Below, piece by piece: positions 42,976 through 52,048 of a stretch of 64,000 nucleotides of DNA; positions within the stretch are counted from its first letter, which is position 1, and each line of letters begins with the position of its first letter. The translations under genes and the position numbers were made by a program. Location: NCBI GenBank assembly GCA_037355855.1, contig CM074758.1, positions 8,901,001-8,965,000 on the forward strand, read 5' to 3'. The stretch comes from Pseudo-nitzschia pungens (Eukaryota; Bacillariophyta; Bacillariophyceae; Bacillariales; Bacillariaceae). Below the pieces are notes generated by a model. The model was not told where the DNA came from. It did not search any database and worked only from the letters and a program-made list of their open reading frames with translations.

Positions 42976-45140
42976 TTACGATTTAATAGGATCCCTGCAA
43001 TAATAAGGGTGCACTCTCCTAATGTTAACCCGGTCGGTTACAAAGGGAGCAGTTTCAATAGTTACAGTTCCATTGTCATGGGCCTTGACCACCTTGTAAG
43101 GTCCTTGTCGTGGGAAGGATAGTTTCGGAACAATGCCCTTCCTTTCTAGAGTGACATAGTCTCCTTCTTTGTAGACATGGGGAATTCTCTTCTGATTCTC
43201 CCGGATATTGCTCTTGTGGATACTTTTCTGTTTTCTTGCTTGGATTGCTTCCCAATCCACTGGGAAATTCACAGGCATGAACATGTCCCTTCCAAACACC
43301 AATTGTGCTGGGGAATATCCCAGAGTGGTGTGGATGGCGCTGCGAATCGCGTATGCTGCCTTGGTAGTGAATTCCTCAAAAGGGTCCTTCTCGTGGAGGT
43401 CCCTTTGTTCCAAGTTGAAGGACAATAAACAATCCTTCAGGACCTGATGGATCCTTTCCAGTACTGAGTTGGATTGTGGGTTCCAAGCGCCACTGGGTTT
43501 TCTTTTCATCCCCATGTTGTTACAGAGCTCTTGGAACTCTGCTTTGAACTCACTCCCGCCATCAAAGCCAATTTCCTTTGGGCGCGGATACCTTGCTAGC
43601 CAGGTACTGTCTAGCAAACGTTGAGTTTCTGCTGCGTTTGGGGAGTCCTTTAGGTGAGCCAGCTCAAACCATCCGGTTACTGGATCCACCATGGTGAGAA
43701 CATGGATGTGGTAGTCTTTACCATTTTTATCGTGAACGGTTGCAGGTCCCCAGAGGTCCACATTGACCCTCTGCCATTTGGTGACCTCAACTGCTTTCTC
43801 CGGTAGTAGTCCATACTTCTTCCGGCCACTCTTTTTGAACATCTGGCACGTGTGGCAGTGTTTACAGAGGTCCTGGACGTCCTTCCGTAGGCCTCTCCAG
43901 GTGAACACTGAGCGAATGCTCTGTTCCATTCTCTTTTCTCCGGGATGGACCAGCATGCTGTGGTACCATTCCATGACTCTGTCTTTGAGGTTGTCCGGGA
44001 TTAGGATTTTCCCTTCCTTGTGGATCAGATTATAACCTTCCACCATTTTGGTGGTCAGTCGGTTGTCTTTTTCCAAGGCGCTCATGATTCCTGTGTCCTT
44101 TTGTTGGTAGAACTGAATCATGTCCGGGGCAAGTGGGAATGCACTATTGCCCTGGAATTCTTCCGGAGCTTCTTCTCCAAGTGGGAATAGAAGTTGCCGG
44201 AGGTGCTCTTCCTCATCCGCGTAAGTGAGGGGCTTATTTGGTGGTAACCATTCCACTGTGTCCGCTGGGTCATCAGTGATATCCAACCGATAGTGCGTCC
44301 GCAGCGTCGTTGTCTTTGCCGGCGACGTGCTTGACTACTGGGTGGAACTCCTCCATAAGGAGTCTCCATCGTACCATTCTCTGCGTTGGCATCTGCTGAT
44401 ACAGTAGGTTCAGGTGGTCTGTGTGAATAATCACATCTTGTCCTCGTAGGATTCCTTCAAACGCTTTGAGCCCTTCCACTATGCCTAGGAGTTCCTTTTC
44501 TCCTACAGTGTAATTGAGCTGCGCTGAGTTTAATTTCCTTGTGTAGAAACCAAGGGGCTTGCCATCTTGGCATACTGTTGCTCCTAGTTGCCTGTCACTG
44601 GCATCTGAGTAGAGATGAAATGGTTTCGTAAAATCCGGGAATGCAAGCTTGGCTTCATCCGCGAGCATTCGTTTCGCCTCCATGAAAGCTTTCTGCTCTG
44701 TAGGTCCCCAGTACCAATTCATTTTTCCCTTTTTCCCTGCTAGTTTATTGAGGGGGGCCAGGATGTGGGAGCGCCGCTTCCACATATCCCGGTAGAAATT
44801 TACCATTCCAAGGAACATCTTGAGTTGCTTGGTGTTCTTGGGGGCTTCGAGTCGCTTCATCGCCTCCAGCTTCTTTGGCTGGGGCTGAATGCCCTCTGTT
44901 GTTAGCAGAAATCCCAAATATTCCACTTCTTTTTGCATGAAAAAGGATTTTCTGAGGTTGGCTCGGAAGCCAGCATCGTCCAGTCTCTGTAGGACTGTAT
45001 CGATTTTGTTGAGATGATCCTGTTCGGATTCTCCCTCCCGTTGAATGATCAGGATATCATCAATATAGACAAGGACGTAGTCCAGATCCCCTAGTAGGTT
45101 CATCATGACTGATTGGAAGATGTCCGGAGCACAAGCAATC
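42976..45140 (-). pseudogene. Outer element pol, 3' part (RT remainder, RNase H, integrase)
   Basis: Reading on the minus strand from the insertion point, this part resumes with ACAPDIFQSVMMNLLGDLDY and the YIDD catalytic box, then RNase H (LYSDASDRQLGATV, HTDHLNLLYQQ). The frame breaks near 44289: the dinucleotide CG present in the sister element after ADALS is missing here. The second frame carries the integrase zinc finger (HPGEKRMEQSIRSVFTWRGL, then CKHCHTCQMFK), DLWGP, FDGGSEF and NSVLERIHQ, ending HPYYCRDPIKS. The catalytic Asp, Asp and Glu are all intact. Two breaks (the insertion and the deletion) make this copy inactive. Confidence 0.93.
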
Positions 45141-45328
45141 TGCCGTGCACCGGAGTACAGTCACGAGTCTACTCGGGACTGGATTAAGGTTGAGGATAAA
45201 TTAGCGAGGCGTTGGAATCGCCGATTCCGAATGCCGATCGAAAGCAATAGCAATAGACTAATTGATAGAGCTCACAATTTGCATATCACTACTATCGTAA
45301 ACACTACTAGTAGACCCGGGGTATGGCA
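45141..45328 (+). repeat. 5' LTR of the inner element
   Basis: 188 bp starting TGCCGTGC and ending TATGGCA. It looks identical to the 3' copy at 50756-50943. No clear TATA box is seen. Blocks shared with the outer LTR include the first 8 bases, CAGTCACGAG, GGGACTGGATTAAGG and the last 25 bases, which are the best candidates for promoter and integrase-recognition sequence. Confidence 0.96.
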
Positions 45329-45342
45329 TGATTTTAAAATCA
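45329..45342. promoter_or_regulatory. 14-bp palindrome at the expected primer site (inner element)
   Basis: TGATTTTAAAATCA is a perfect palindrome directly abutting the 5' LTR. The same 14 bases and about 24 following bases, with one visible difference, abut the outer element's 5' LTR. A tRNA primer site would normally start with TGG here, and none is present. Confidence 0.75.
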
Positions 45343-46063
45343 AGCTGAGCGCTGAAGACCATGAGCAGAAACAACCGATCGATCGACCGAAGAGGTACCG
45401 ACGTCGGAAACTGACAAAAATGGAGGCGCAGAGAAGCAAAGAACAGGGAGAAGGACATCCGGTGTCTGCAGCACTAAGGAATACCAACCCCAGCAACAGT
45501 TGGCTCCATTACAGGGAGCAACTGCAGCAACAGAGACACCTAAGGACCTAAACAGGACCATGGTCGACAACAAAGAAATAACCGAAAATAATGAGTGCCG
45601 AAAAAGAGACACATAATCCAGTGAGTGGACTAATTGGACCAACACTGAGTGGACGGACAGACCAAAAAGGGTATGCCGACCAAAACCAGAACATATAAAT
45701 ATCCGGACAGGTATAGAATAAATACCTAAACACCACTAAATCCCACGGGAGACAGGAAGTGGGACCGGCCCGGTGATTGCTTAATAGGGAAGCAACGCCG
45801 GAGAACCACGGGAATCGAATCCCACGAAATAAAAACAGAAACAACTCCGGAGAACCACAGGATTCCCGGAAACTAAAGAGAGAAACAACTCCCACCAACG
45901 TACGAGCCTGGGAGAAAAATCAGTTACAACACGGGGTATCGCGTGGAAGTGAACCTCAGGGGGAAAAACTGGAGCAATCACTTTTTGCTCATTTCCACTC
46001 CAAATAACAACTTACAGAAATACTGTAACTAAACTAAAGTAAATAAAAAGAAACTGATTAACC
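45343..46063 (+). other. 5' leader of the inner element
   Basis: About 720 bp of untranslated leader between the palindrome and the gag ATG. It has several short frames with no similarity to known proteins, and GGAGAACCAC-like repeats near 45799-45862. Packaging and translation signals would be expected here. Confidence 0.6.
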
Positions 46064-47461
46064 ATGGCGTCTAAAGGAACTAAACAGAAACCCTTCACCT
46101 TTACACGAGAGGACTGGCCGGAAGATGCCACCACCGTGAAAATGAGTATCGACTCAGAAAAAGGAGGGGTAGCCTTCAGTGACTATCTGAAGGTACTCAC
46201 CGGCACTGAAAGACCGGAACTCTTTATCATCTGGAAAAGAGACTTTGACCAGAAAATTGCTGGCAATGACAAACTCCAAGGAGACCAGAAACTGGACGTC
46301 CTCCAGAGGGTCCTCTCCAACGAGGCACTCTCTATCGTCCAAATGACTCTAGGCCGGTCCTACTATGCCGAACCAGGTCACAAGACACACAACAACAAAC
46401 TGGTCCAAAAACGGATCCAAAAGGTCGAAACAACCGACCTAACCACAGAAGCTCCCGCTGGCACGACCAAGGAGCCAGTCGAAGGGAACTCCACCCAAAA
46501 GACCGACAAACCGACTGCCACGGCAAAATCGGACGAGGAAACGGAGCCCGAGGACCTCGGCACTCCAATCCCCAAAAAGAAGGTACCCGATACCCTCACA
46601 AAGTACTACCAATCAGAGGAGTACAAAAAGGATGTCATTGAGGAATGCATGTACGCCCTCAAACTGAAAGTCTTTGGCAATGACATGAACGGGAAACGCT
46701 CGTACATCCTCCTCCGCCGCTTTATGCGGGGGATGCGAGTCGACATGAAACACGGCATCCGAGCCTGGGCCAACCGAATGGCCGAACTACAAAGCTATCT
46801 ACCAGAATGTCTCTGGGAAAGTGGCGCCGCCACAGGAATGGCACCTTCCAGCTTCACTCACGACGAGATGAAGGAAATCCTGGACACCAGCATGACCCAC
46901 ACCCAGAGGGACAAACTGGAACACATTGGATGGGATGTCTTTGCCCATTCCTTCAACACCACGATCGACAAACTCGAAAACTTGGAAACCACCATCCGAA
47001 ACGAAGAAGAACTTCGCAAACGGATCACCGAACTGGAAAAACAAAACGGTGGCACCAAGAAGAACGCCAAGGCCACTTCTGGGGGAGGAAACAGCAAGTC
47101 TCCCAACAAAAAGAAGCGCCCAATGGACAACAATAAGCAACTTTGCAAAATCTGTGGCAAGACCCACGCCGGCAAATGCTGGAAACTAACCGGAGGACCA
47201 CCCAAGAAGGGGAAATTCGACCGGGAAACCATCAATCTGCTCAAGGAGCATTTTGTGGCAAAAGAAGACTCGGACAACGAGCAACAATCCAAACCCCACT
47301 GGGGAAGGAACCTCTCCAACCACGAGTACTCCTATGTACTGGCCACGGCCCAAGCTGATCATGAAGTCTCTGACGACGAGATTGATATCTCCGACAGGGA
47401 CCTCAAGGAGTACCGGAGAAAATACAGAAAAACCTTCAAGAAGAAAGGATCCCACAAATGA
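46064..47461 (+). CDS. gag: Inner element Gag
   Basis: A 465-residue capsid-nucleocapsid protein in a good context (ACCATGG). The N-terminal half is the capsid-like region (LFIIWKRDFDQKIAGNDKLQ, YILLRRFMRGMRVDMKHGIR). A Lys-rich, Asn-rich linker leads to a single Cys-His knuckle, CKICGKTHAGKC, at about residues 361-372, with CX2CX3HX3C spacing, shorter than the usual CX2CX4HX4C. The C-terminal 70 residues are acidic then basic. It ends with UGA directly followed by AUG of pol in the same frame. About three residues in four match the outer element's Gag by eye. Confidence 0.93.
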   Translation: MASKGTKQKPFTFTREDWPEDATTVKMSIDSEKGGVAFSDYLKVLTGTERPELFIIWKRDFDQKIAGNDKLQGDQKLDVLQRVLSNEALSIVQMTLGRSYYAEPGHKTHNNKLVQKRIQKVETTDLTTEAPAGTTKEPVEGNSTQKTDKPTATAKSDEETEPEDLGTPIPKKKVPDTLTKYYQSEEYKKDVIEECMYALKLKVFGNDMNGKRSYILLRRFMRGMRVDMKHGIRAWANRMAELQSYLPECLWESGAATGMAPSSFTHDEMKEILDTSMTHTQRDKLEHIGWDVFAHSFNTTIDKLENLETTIRNEEELRKRITELEKQNGGTKKNAKATSGGGNSKSPNKKKRPMDNNKQLCKICGKTHAGKCWKLTGGPPKKGKFDRETINLLKEHFVAKEDSDNEQQSKPHWGRNLSNHEYSYVLATAQADHEVSDDEIDISDRDLKEYRRKYRKTFKKKGSHK

Positions 47462-50400
47462 ATGGCCGACACCACCCACACCGGACCACGCATAATCAAC
47501 CGATTTGCAGATGTCTGTGTGGAGGTGTTGGACCACAAGGGAAGGGGGAGGATGCTCCGGGGCCTTCTGGACTCAGGATGCTCCAAGTCCATAATCCTAA
47601 AACACTTTGTCGACCGAAGTCAACTTACGAACCGGGACCAACGATCTGTTACCTATAATACCTATGGGGGCAAATTTCGAACAAAGTCTGCGGCTTCAGT
47701 GGGACTAAGGCTGATAGAATTCTCAAACTCAAAGACCATTAAATGGACCTTCCAAGTGGATGAGTACCATCACCACGAGGAGGTGCCCTATGACATGATC
47801 ATAGGATCCGACCTGATGGCACAAATGGGACTGGATATCAAATACAGCTCCCAGACAATCACATGGCAGGGTGACTCCATCCCCATGAAGGGAATGGGAG
47901 AGCTCTCTGACCCGGACAAATGTGAGGCAGTATTCTTTGCCAACACACAGAGTCCGATCCTCCAACAGGAGGAAGAAAGGCAAGCCAAGATACTGGACGC
48001 CGACTACTCCAAAGTAGATATAGACTCCATGGTCAACGACCTGGAGATCACAGACGCGTCTAAGGAGGCCCTGAAGAAAACATTGAAGAAGTTCCCCACA
48101 CTCTTTGGAGGAGGTCTGGGACTGCTCAAGAATATTGAACCGGTATCTATTGAACTCCAACCAGGGGTTAAACCGGTCAGGCAGAGGTACTATTCAGTAC
48201 CCCATGCCTTTGAACAAGCACTCCGGAAGGAAATCAACAGGCTCTGTGACATTGGAGTCCTGGAGAAACTTCCACATGATGATGACTCACCATGGGCATC
48301 ACCGACGTTCTGTCAACCCAAAAAGACAGGGGACATACGAGTCCTTACGGATTTTCGGAAGATGAATGCAGCCATTCAACGAAAGCCGTTCCCTCTACCA
48401 CGCATTGGGGAAACCATCCAAAGACTACAAAAGTTCAAATCAGCTACGGCGCTGGACTTGTCCCAAGGATACTATACCATCCCCATCTGCAAGGAGAGCC
48501 AAAAGATTTGCTCTACCATTTTACCATGGGGAAAGTATGCCTACAAGAGACTGGCAATGGGAATCGCATGCGCACCGGATATCTTCCAGTCCGTCATGAT
48601 GAACCTCCTAGGGGATCTGGACTACGTCCTTGTCTACATCGATGATATTCTAATCATTCAACGCGAGGGGGAATCTGAGCAGGATCACCTCGACAAAATC
48701 GATACAGTCCTACAGAGACTGGATGATGCTGGCTTTCGCGCCAACCTCAGAAAATCCTTCTTCATGCAAAAAGAAGTGGAATATCTGGGATTTCTGTTAA
48801 CAACAGAGGGCATTCAGCCCCAGCCAAAGAAGCTGGAGGCGATGAAGCGCCTGGAACCCCCCAAGAACACCAAGCAACTCAAGATGTTCCTTGGGATGGT
48901 CAATTTCTACAGGGACATGTGGAAGCGCCGCTCCCACATCCTGGCCCCCCTCAACAAGCTTGCGGGCAAGAAGGGGAAACTGAATTGGTACTGGGGCCCA
49001 GCAGAGCAGAAAGCTTTCATGGAGGCGAAGAGGATGCTCGCAGATGAAGCGAAACTCGCATTCCCGGATTTTACGAAACCATTTCATCTCTACTCAGACG
49101 CCAGTGACCGGCAACTGGGAGCAACTGTATGCCAAGATGGAAAACCACTTGGATTCTACACCCGGAAGCTGAACTCAGCGCAACTCAACTACACCGTGGG
49201 AGAAAAGGAACTCCTGGGCATAGTAGAAGGCTTAAAAGCATTTGAAGGAATCCTGCGAGGCCAGGATGTAACCATTCACACGGATCACCTGAACCTACTG
49301 TACCAACAGATGCCGACCCAAAGAATGGTCCGATGGAGACTCCTCATGGAGGAGTTCCACCCAATAGTCAAGCATGTTGCTGGCAAAGAAAATGATGCAG
49401 CAGACGCGCTGTCTCGCCTGGACATTACGGATGATCCAGCGGACACAGTGGAATGGCTACCACCAAATAAGCCCCTCACCTACGCGGATGAGGAAGCGCA
49501 CCTCCGGCAACTCCTATTCCCACTTGGAGAAGCACCGGAAGAGTTCCAGGGCAATAGTGCATTCCCACTTGCTCCGGACATGATTCAGTTCTACCAGCAA
49601 CAGGACACAGGAATCGTGAATGCTCTGGAAAAAGACAACCGCCTAACCACCAAAAATGTGGAAGGTTACAGTCTAATCCACAAGGAAGGGAAGATTCTGA
49701 TCCCGGACAAACTCAAGGATAGAGTTATGGAATGGTACCACAGCATGTTGGTCCATCCCGGAGAAAAGAGAATGGAACAGAGCATACGCTCAGTGTTCAC
49801 CTGGAAAGGCCTACGGAAGGACGTTCAGGACCTCTGCAAACACTGCCACACGTGTCAGATGTTTAAGAAGAGTGGCCGGAAGAAGTATGGACTACTACCG
49901 GAAAAAGCAGCTGAGGTCACCAAATGGCAGAGGGTCAATGTGGACCTCTGGGGACCTGCAACTGTCCACAACAAAAATGGTAAAGACTACCAAATCCATG
50001 TCCTCACCATGGTGGACCCAGTGACCGGATGGTTTGAACTGGCTCACCTGAAGGACTCCCCAAATGCAGCAGAAACTCAACGATTGTTGGACAGTACCTG
50101 GCTGGCAAGATATCCGCGCCCAAAGGAAATTGGCTTTGATGGCGGGAGTGAGTTCAAAGCAGAATTCCAAGAGCTCTGCGAGAACATGGGGATGAAAAGA
50201 AAGCCCAGTGGGGCTTGGAACCCACAATCCAACTCGGTGTTGGAAAGGATCCATCAGGTATTAAAGGACTGTCTGTTGTCCTTCAACCTGGAAAACAGGG
50301 ACCTCCACCAGGAGGACCCTTTTGAGGAATTCACCACCAAGGCAGCATATGCTATCAGAAGCGCCATCCATACCACCCTGGGGTACTCCCCAGCGCAACT

Positions 50401-50731
50401 GGTGTTTGGTCGAGACATGTTCATGCCGGTGAACTTCCCAGTGGATTGGGAAGCAATCCAAGCAAGGAAGCAGAAAAGCATCCACAAGAGCAACATCAGG
50501 GAAAACCAGAAGAGGATCCCCCATGTCTATAAAGAAGGAGACTATGTCACCCTGGAAAGGAAGGGCATTATTCCAAAACTATCCTTCCCACGGCAAGGAC
50601 CTTACAAGGTGCTCAAGGCCCATGATAATGGAACTGTAACTATTGAAACTGCTCCTTTTGTAACTGACCGGGTTAACATCAGGAGAGTCCATCCCTATTA
50701 TTGCAGGAATAGCCCTGAACCAGAGAAGTAG
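47462..50731 (+). CDS. pol: Inner element Pol (protease, RT, RNase H, integrase)
   Basis: A 1089-residue polyprotein. An aspartic protease motif LLDSGCSKS is near residues 36-44 (Asp37). The reverse transcriptase has LTDFRKMNAAIQRKPFPLPR, ALDLSQGYYTIPI and YIDD at 392-395. RNase H has YSDASDRQLGATV, VGEKELLGIVEGLKAFEG and HTDHLNLLYQQ. The integrase has the HHCC finger (HPGEKRMEQSIRSVF, then CKHCHTCQ) and catalytic Asp828, Asp893 and Glu928 (35 apart). The order protease-RT-RNase H-integrase identifies Ty3/gypsy. The C-terminus (GPYKVLKAHDNGTVTIETAP) is a GPY/F-like module without a chromodomain. The frame is fully open and starts directly after the Gag stop. Confidence 0.96.
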   Translation: MADTTHTGPRIINRFADVCVEVLDHKGRGRMLRGLLDSGCSKSIILKHFVDRSQLTNRDQRSVTYNTYGGKFRTKSAASVGLRLIEFSNSKTIKWTFQVDEYHHHEEVPYDMIIGSDLMAQMGLDIKYSSQTITWQGDSIPMKGMGELSDPDKCEAVFFANTQSPILQQEEERQAKILDADYSKVDIDSMVNDLEITDASKEALKKTLKKFPTLFGGGLGLLKNIEPVSIELQPGVKPVRQRYYSVPHAFEQALRKEINRLCDIGVLEKLPHDDDSPWASPTFCQPKKTGDIRVLTDFRKMNAAIQRKPFPLPRIGETIQRLQKFKSATALDLSQGYYTIPICKESQKICSTILPWGKYAYKRLAMGIACAPDIFQSVMMNLLGDLDYVLVYIDDILIIQREGESEQDHLDKIDTVLQRLDDAGFRANLRKSFFMQKEVEYLGFLLTTEGIQPQPKKLEAMKRLEPPKNTKQLKMFLGMVNFYRDMWKRRSHILAPLNKLAGKKGKLNWYWGPAEQKAFMEAKRMLADEAKLAFPDFTKPFHLYSDASDRQLGATVCQDGKPLGFYTRKLNSAQLNYTVGEKELLGIVEGLKAFEGILRGQDVTIHTDHLNLLYQQMPTQRMVRWRLLMEEFHPIVKHVAGKENDAADALSRLDITDDPADTVEWLPPNKPLTYADEEAHLRQLLFPLGEAPEEFQGNSAFPLAPDMIQFYQQQDTGIVNALEKDNRLTTKNVEGYSLIHKEGKILIPDKLKDRVMEWYHSMLVHPGEKRMEQSIRSVFTWKGLRKDVQDLCKHCHTCQMFKKSGRKKYGLLPEKAAEVTKWQRVNVDLWGPATVHNKNGKDYQIHVLTMVDPVTGWFELAHLKDSPNAAETQRLLDSTWLARYPRPKEIGFDGGSEFKAEFQELCENMGMKRKPSGAWNPQSNSVLERIHQVLKDCLLSFNLENRDLHQEDPFEEFTTKAAYAIRSAIHTTLGYSPAQLVFGRDMFMPVNFPVDWEAIQARKQKSIHKSNIRENQKRIPHVYKEGDYVTLERKGIIPKLSFPRQGPYKVLKAHDNGTVTIETAPFVTDRVNIRRVHPYYCRNSPEPEK

Positions 50732-50755
50732 TTGTTACAGTACCATGGAGGAGCA
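50732..50755 (+). other. Candidate polypurine tract of the inner element
   Basis: The 24 bases between the pol stop codon and the 3' LTR contain GGAGGAG, directly before CA|TGCC. A short purine tract at this position is the usual primer for plus-strand DNA synthesis. It is short and has not been tested here. Confidence 0.4.
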
Positions 50756-50943
50756 TGCCGTGCACCGGAGTACAGTCACGAGTCTACTCGGGACTGGATT
50801 AAGGTTGAGGATAAATTAGCGAGGCGTTGGAATCGCCGATTCCGAATGCCGATCGAAAGCAATAGCAATAGACTAATTGATAGAGCTCACAATTTGCATA
50901 TCACTACTATCGTAAACACTACTAGTAGACCCGGGGTATGGCA
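50756..50943 (+). repeat. 3' LTR of the inner element
   Basis: 188 bp, same as the 5' copy base for base as read. It is followed by the CAATC target duplication at 50944-50948 and then by the interrupted outer reverse transcriptase gene. Confidence 0.96.
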
Positions 50944-52048
50944 CAATCCCCATTGCTAGTCTCTTGTAGGCATACTTTCCCCACGGCAGAATGGTGGAGC
51001 AGATTTTTTGGCTCTCTTTGCAGATGGGGATGGTGTAGTAACCTTGGGACAAGTCCAGCGCCGTAGCTGATTGGAACTTCTGTAGCCTTTGGATTGTTTC
51101 CCCTATTCGTGGTAGTGGGAATGGTTTCCTCTGGATGGCGGCGTTCATTTTCCGGAAGTCGGTGAGAACTCGGATATCGCCTGTCTTCTTTGGTTGACAG
51201 AAGGTAGGGGATGCCCACGGTGAGTCATCATCGTGGGGGAGTTTCTCCAGGACTCCAATATCACAGAGCCTGGTGATCTCCTTTCGGAGTGCTTGTTCAA
51301 AGGCATGGGGCACCGAGTAGTACCTCTGCCGGACCGGTTTGACCCCTGGTTGGAGCTCAATGGATACCGGGTCTATATTTTTGAGTAGACCCAACCCTCC
51401 TCCAAATAGTGTTGGGAATTTCTTCAGTGTTTTCTTCAAGGCTTCCTTGGAGGCGTCCGTAATCTCCAAGTCATTGACCATGGCGTCTATATCGACTTTG
51501 GAGTAGTCTGCGTCCAAGATTTTGGCTTGCCTCTCTTCCTCCTGTTGGAGGATCGGGCTCTGTGTGTTGGCAAAGAATACTGCCTCACATTTGTCCGGGT
51601 CAGTAAGTTCCCCCATTCCCTTCATGGGGATGGAGTCACCCTGCCATTCGATGGTTCGGGAGCTGTATTTTATATCCAGTCCCAATTGTGCCATCATGTC
51701 GGATCCTATGATCATGTCGTAGGGCACCTCCTCATAGTGATGGTATTCATCCACTTGGAAGGTCCATTTGATGGTTTTGGAGTTTGAAAACTCTATCAAC
51801 CTCAGTCCCACTGAAGCCGCAGACTTGGTTCGGAACTTGCCCCCATAGGTATTATAGGTGACGGATCTGTGGTCTCGGTTCGTTAGTTGACTTCGGTCGA
51901 CAAAGTGCCTTAGTATGATGGATTTGGAGCAACCGGAGTCGAGTAGGCCCCGGAGCATCCTCCCCCTTCCCTTGTGGTCCAATACCTCCACACAGACGTC
52001 TGCATATCTGTTGATGATGCGGGGTCCAGTGTGGATGGTATCGGCCAT
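50944..52048 (-). pseudogene. pol: Outer element pol, 5' part (protease and first half of RT)
   Basis: On the minus strand the ATG at 52048 directly follows the Gag UGA. It encodes the protease (LLDSGCSKSIILRHF) and the RT up to YAYKRLAMGI, where the inner element interrupts it. Reading on into the inner LTR gives a chance tail of about 23 codons ending at 50873. It is very close to the inner Pol in this part. It resumes at 45140 and below on the far side of the insertion. Confidence 0.94.

Larger units (their letters stand above)
45141..50943 (+). mobile_element. Inner, complete Ty3/gypsy LTR retrotransposon
   Basis: 5803 bp from TGCCGTGCACCGG to GGGGTATGGCA. The target duplication is CAATC at 45136-45140 and 50944-50948, taken from the outer element's RT gene. 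Both 188-bp LTRs look identical, and gag and pol are both open from end to end. Nothing I can see would stop it from being active, so this is a very young insertion. Confidence 0.96.

Noticed and set aside
50873..50943. C-terminal extension of the outer Pol fragment
   Set aside because: It is read-through into the inner element's LTR, not native protein.
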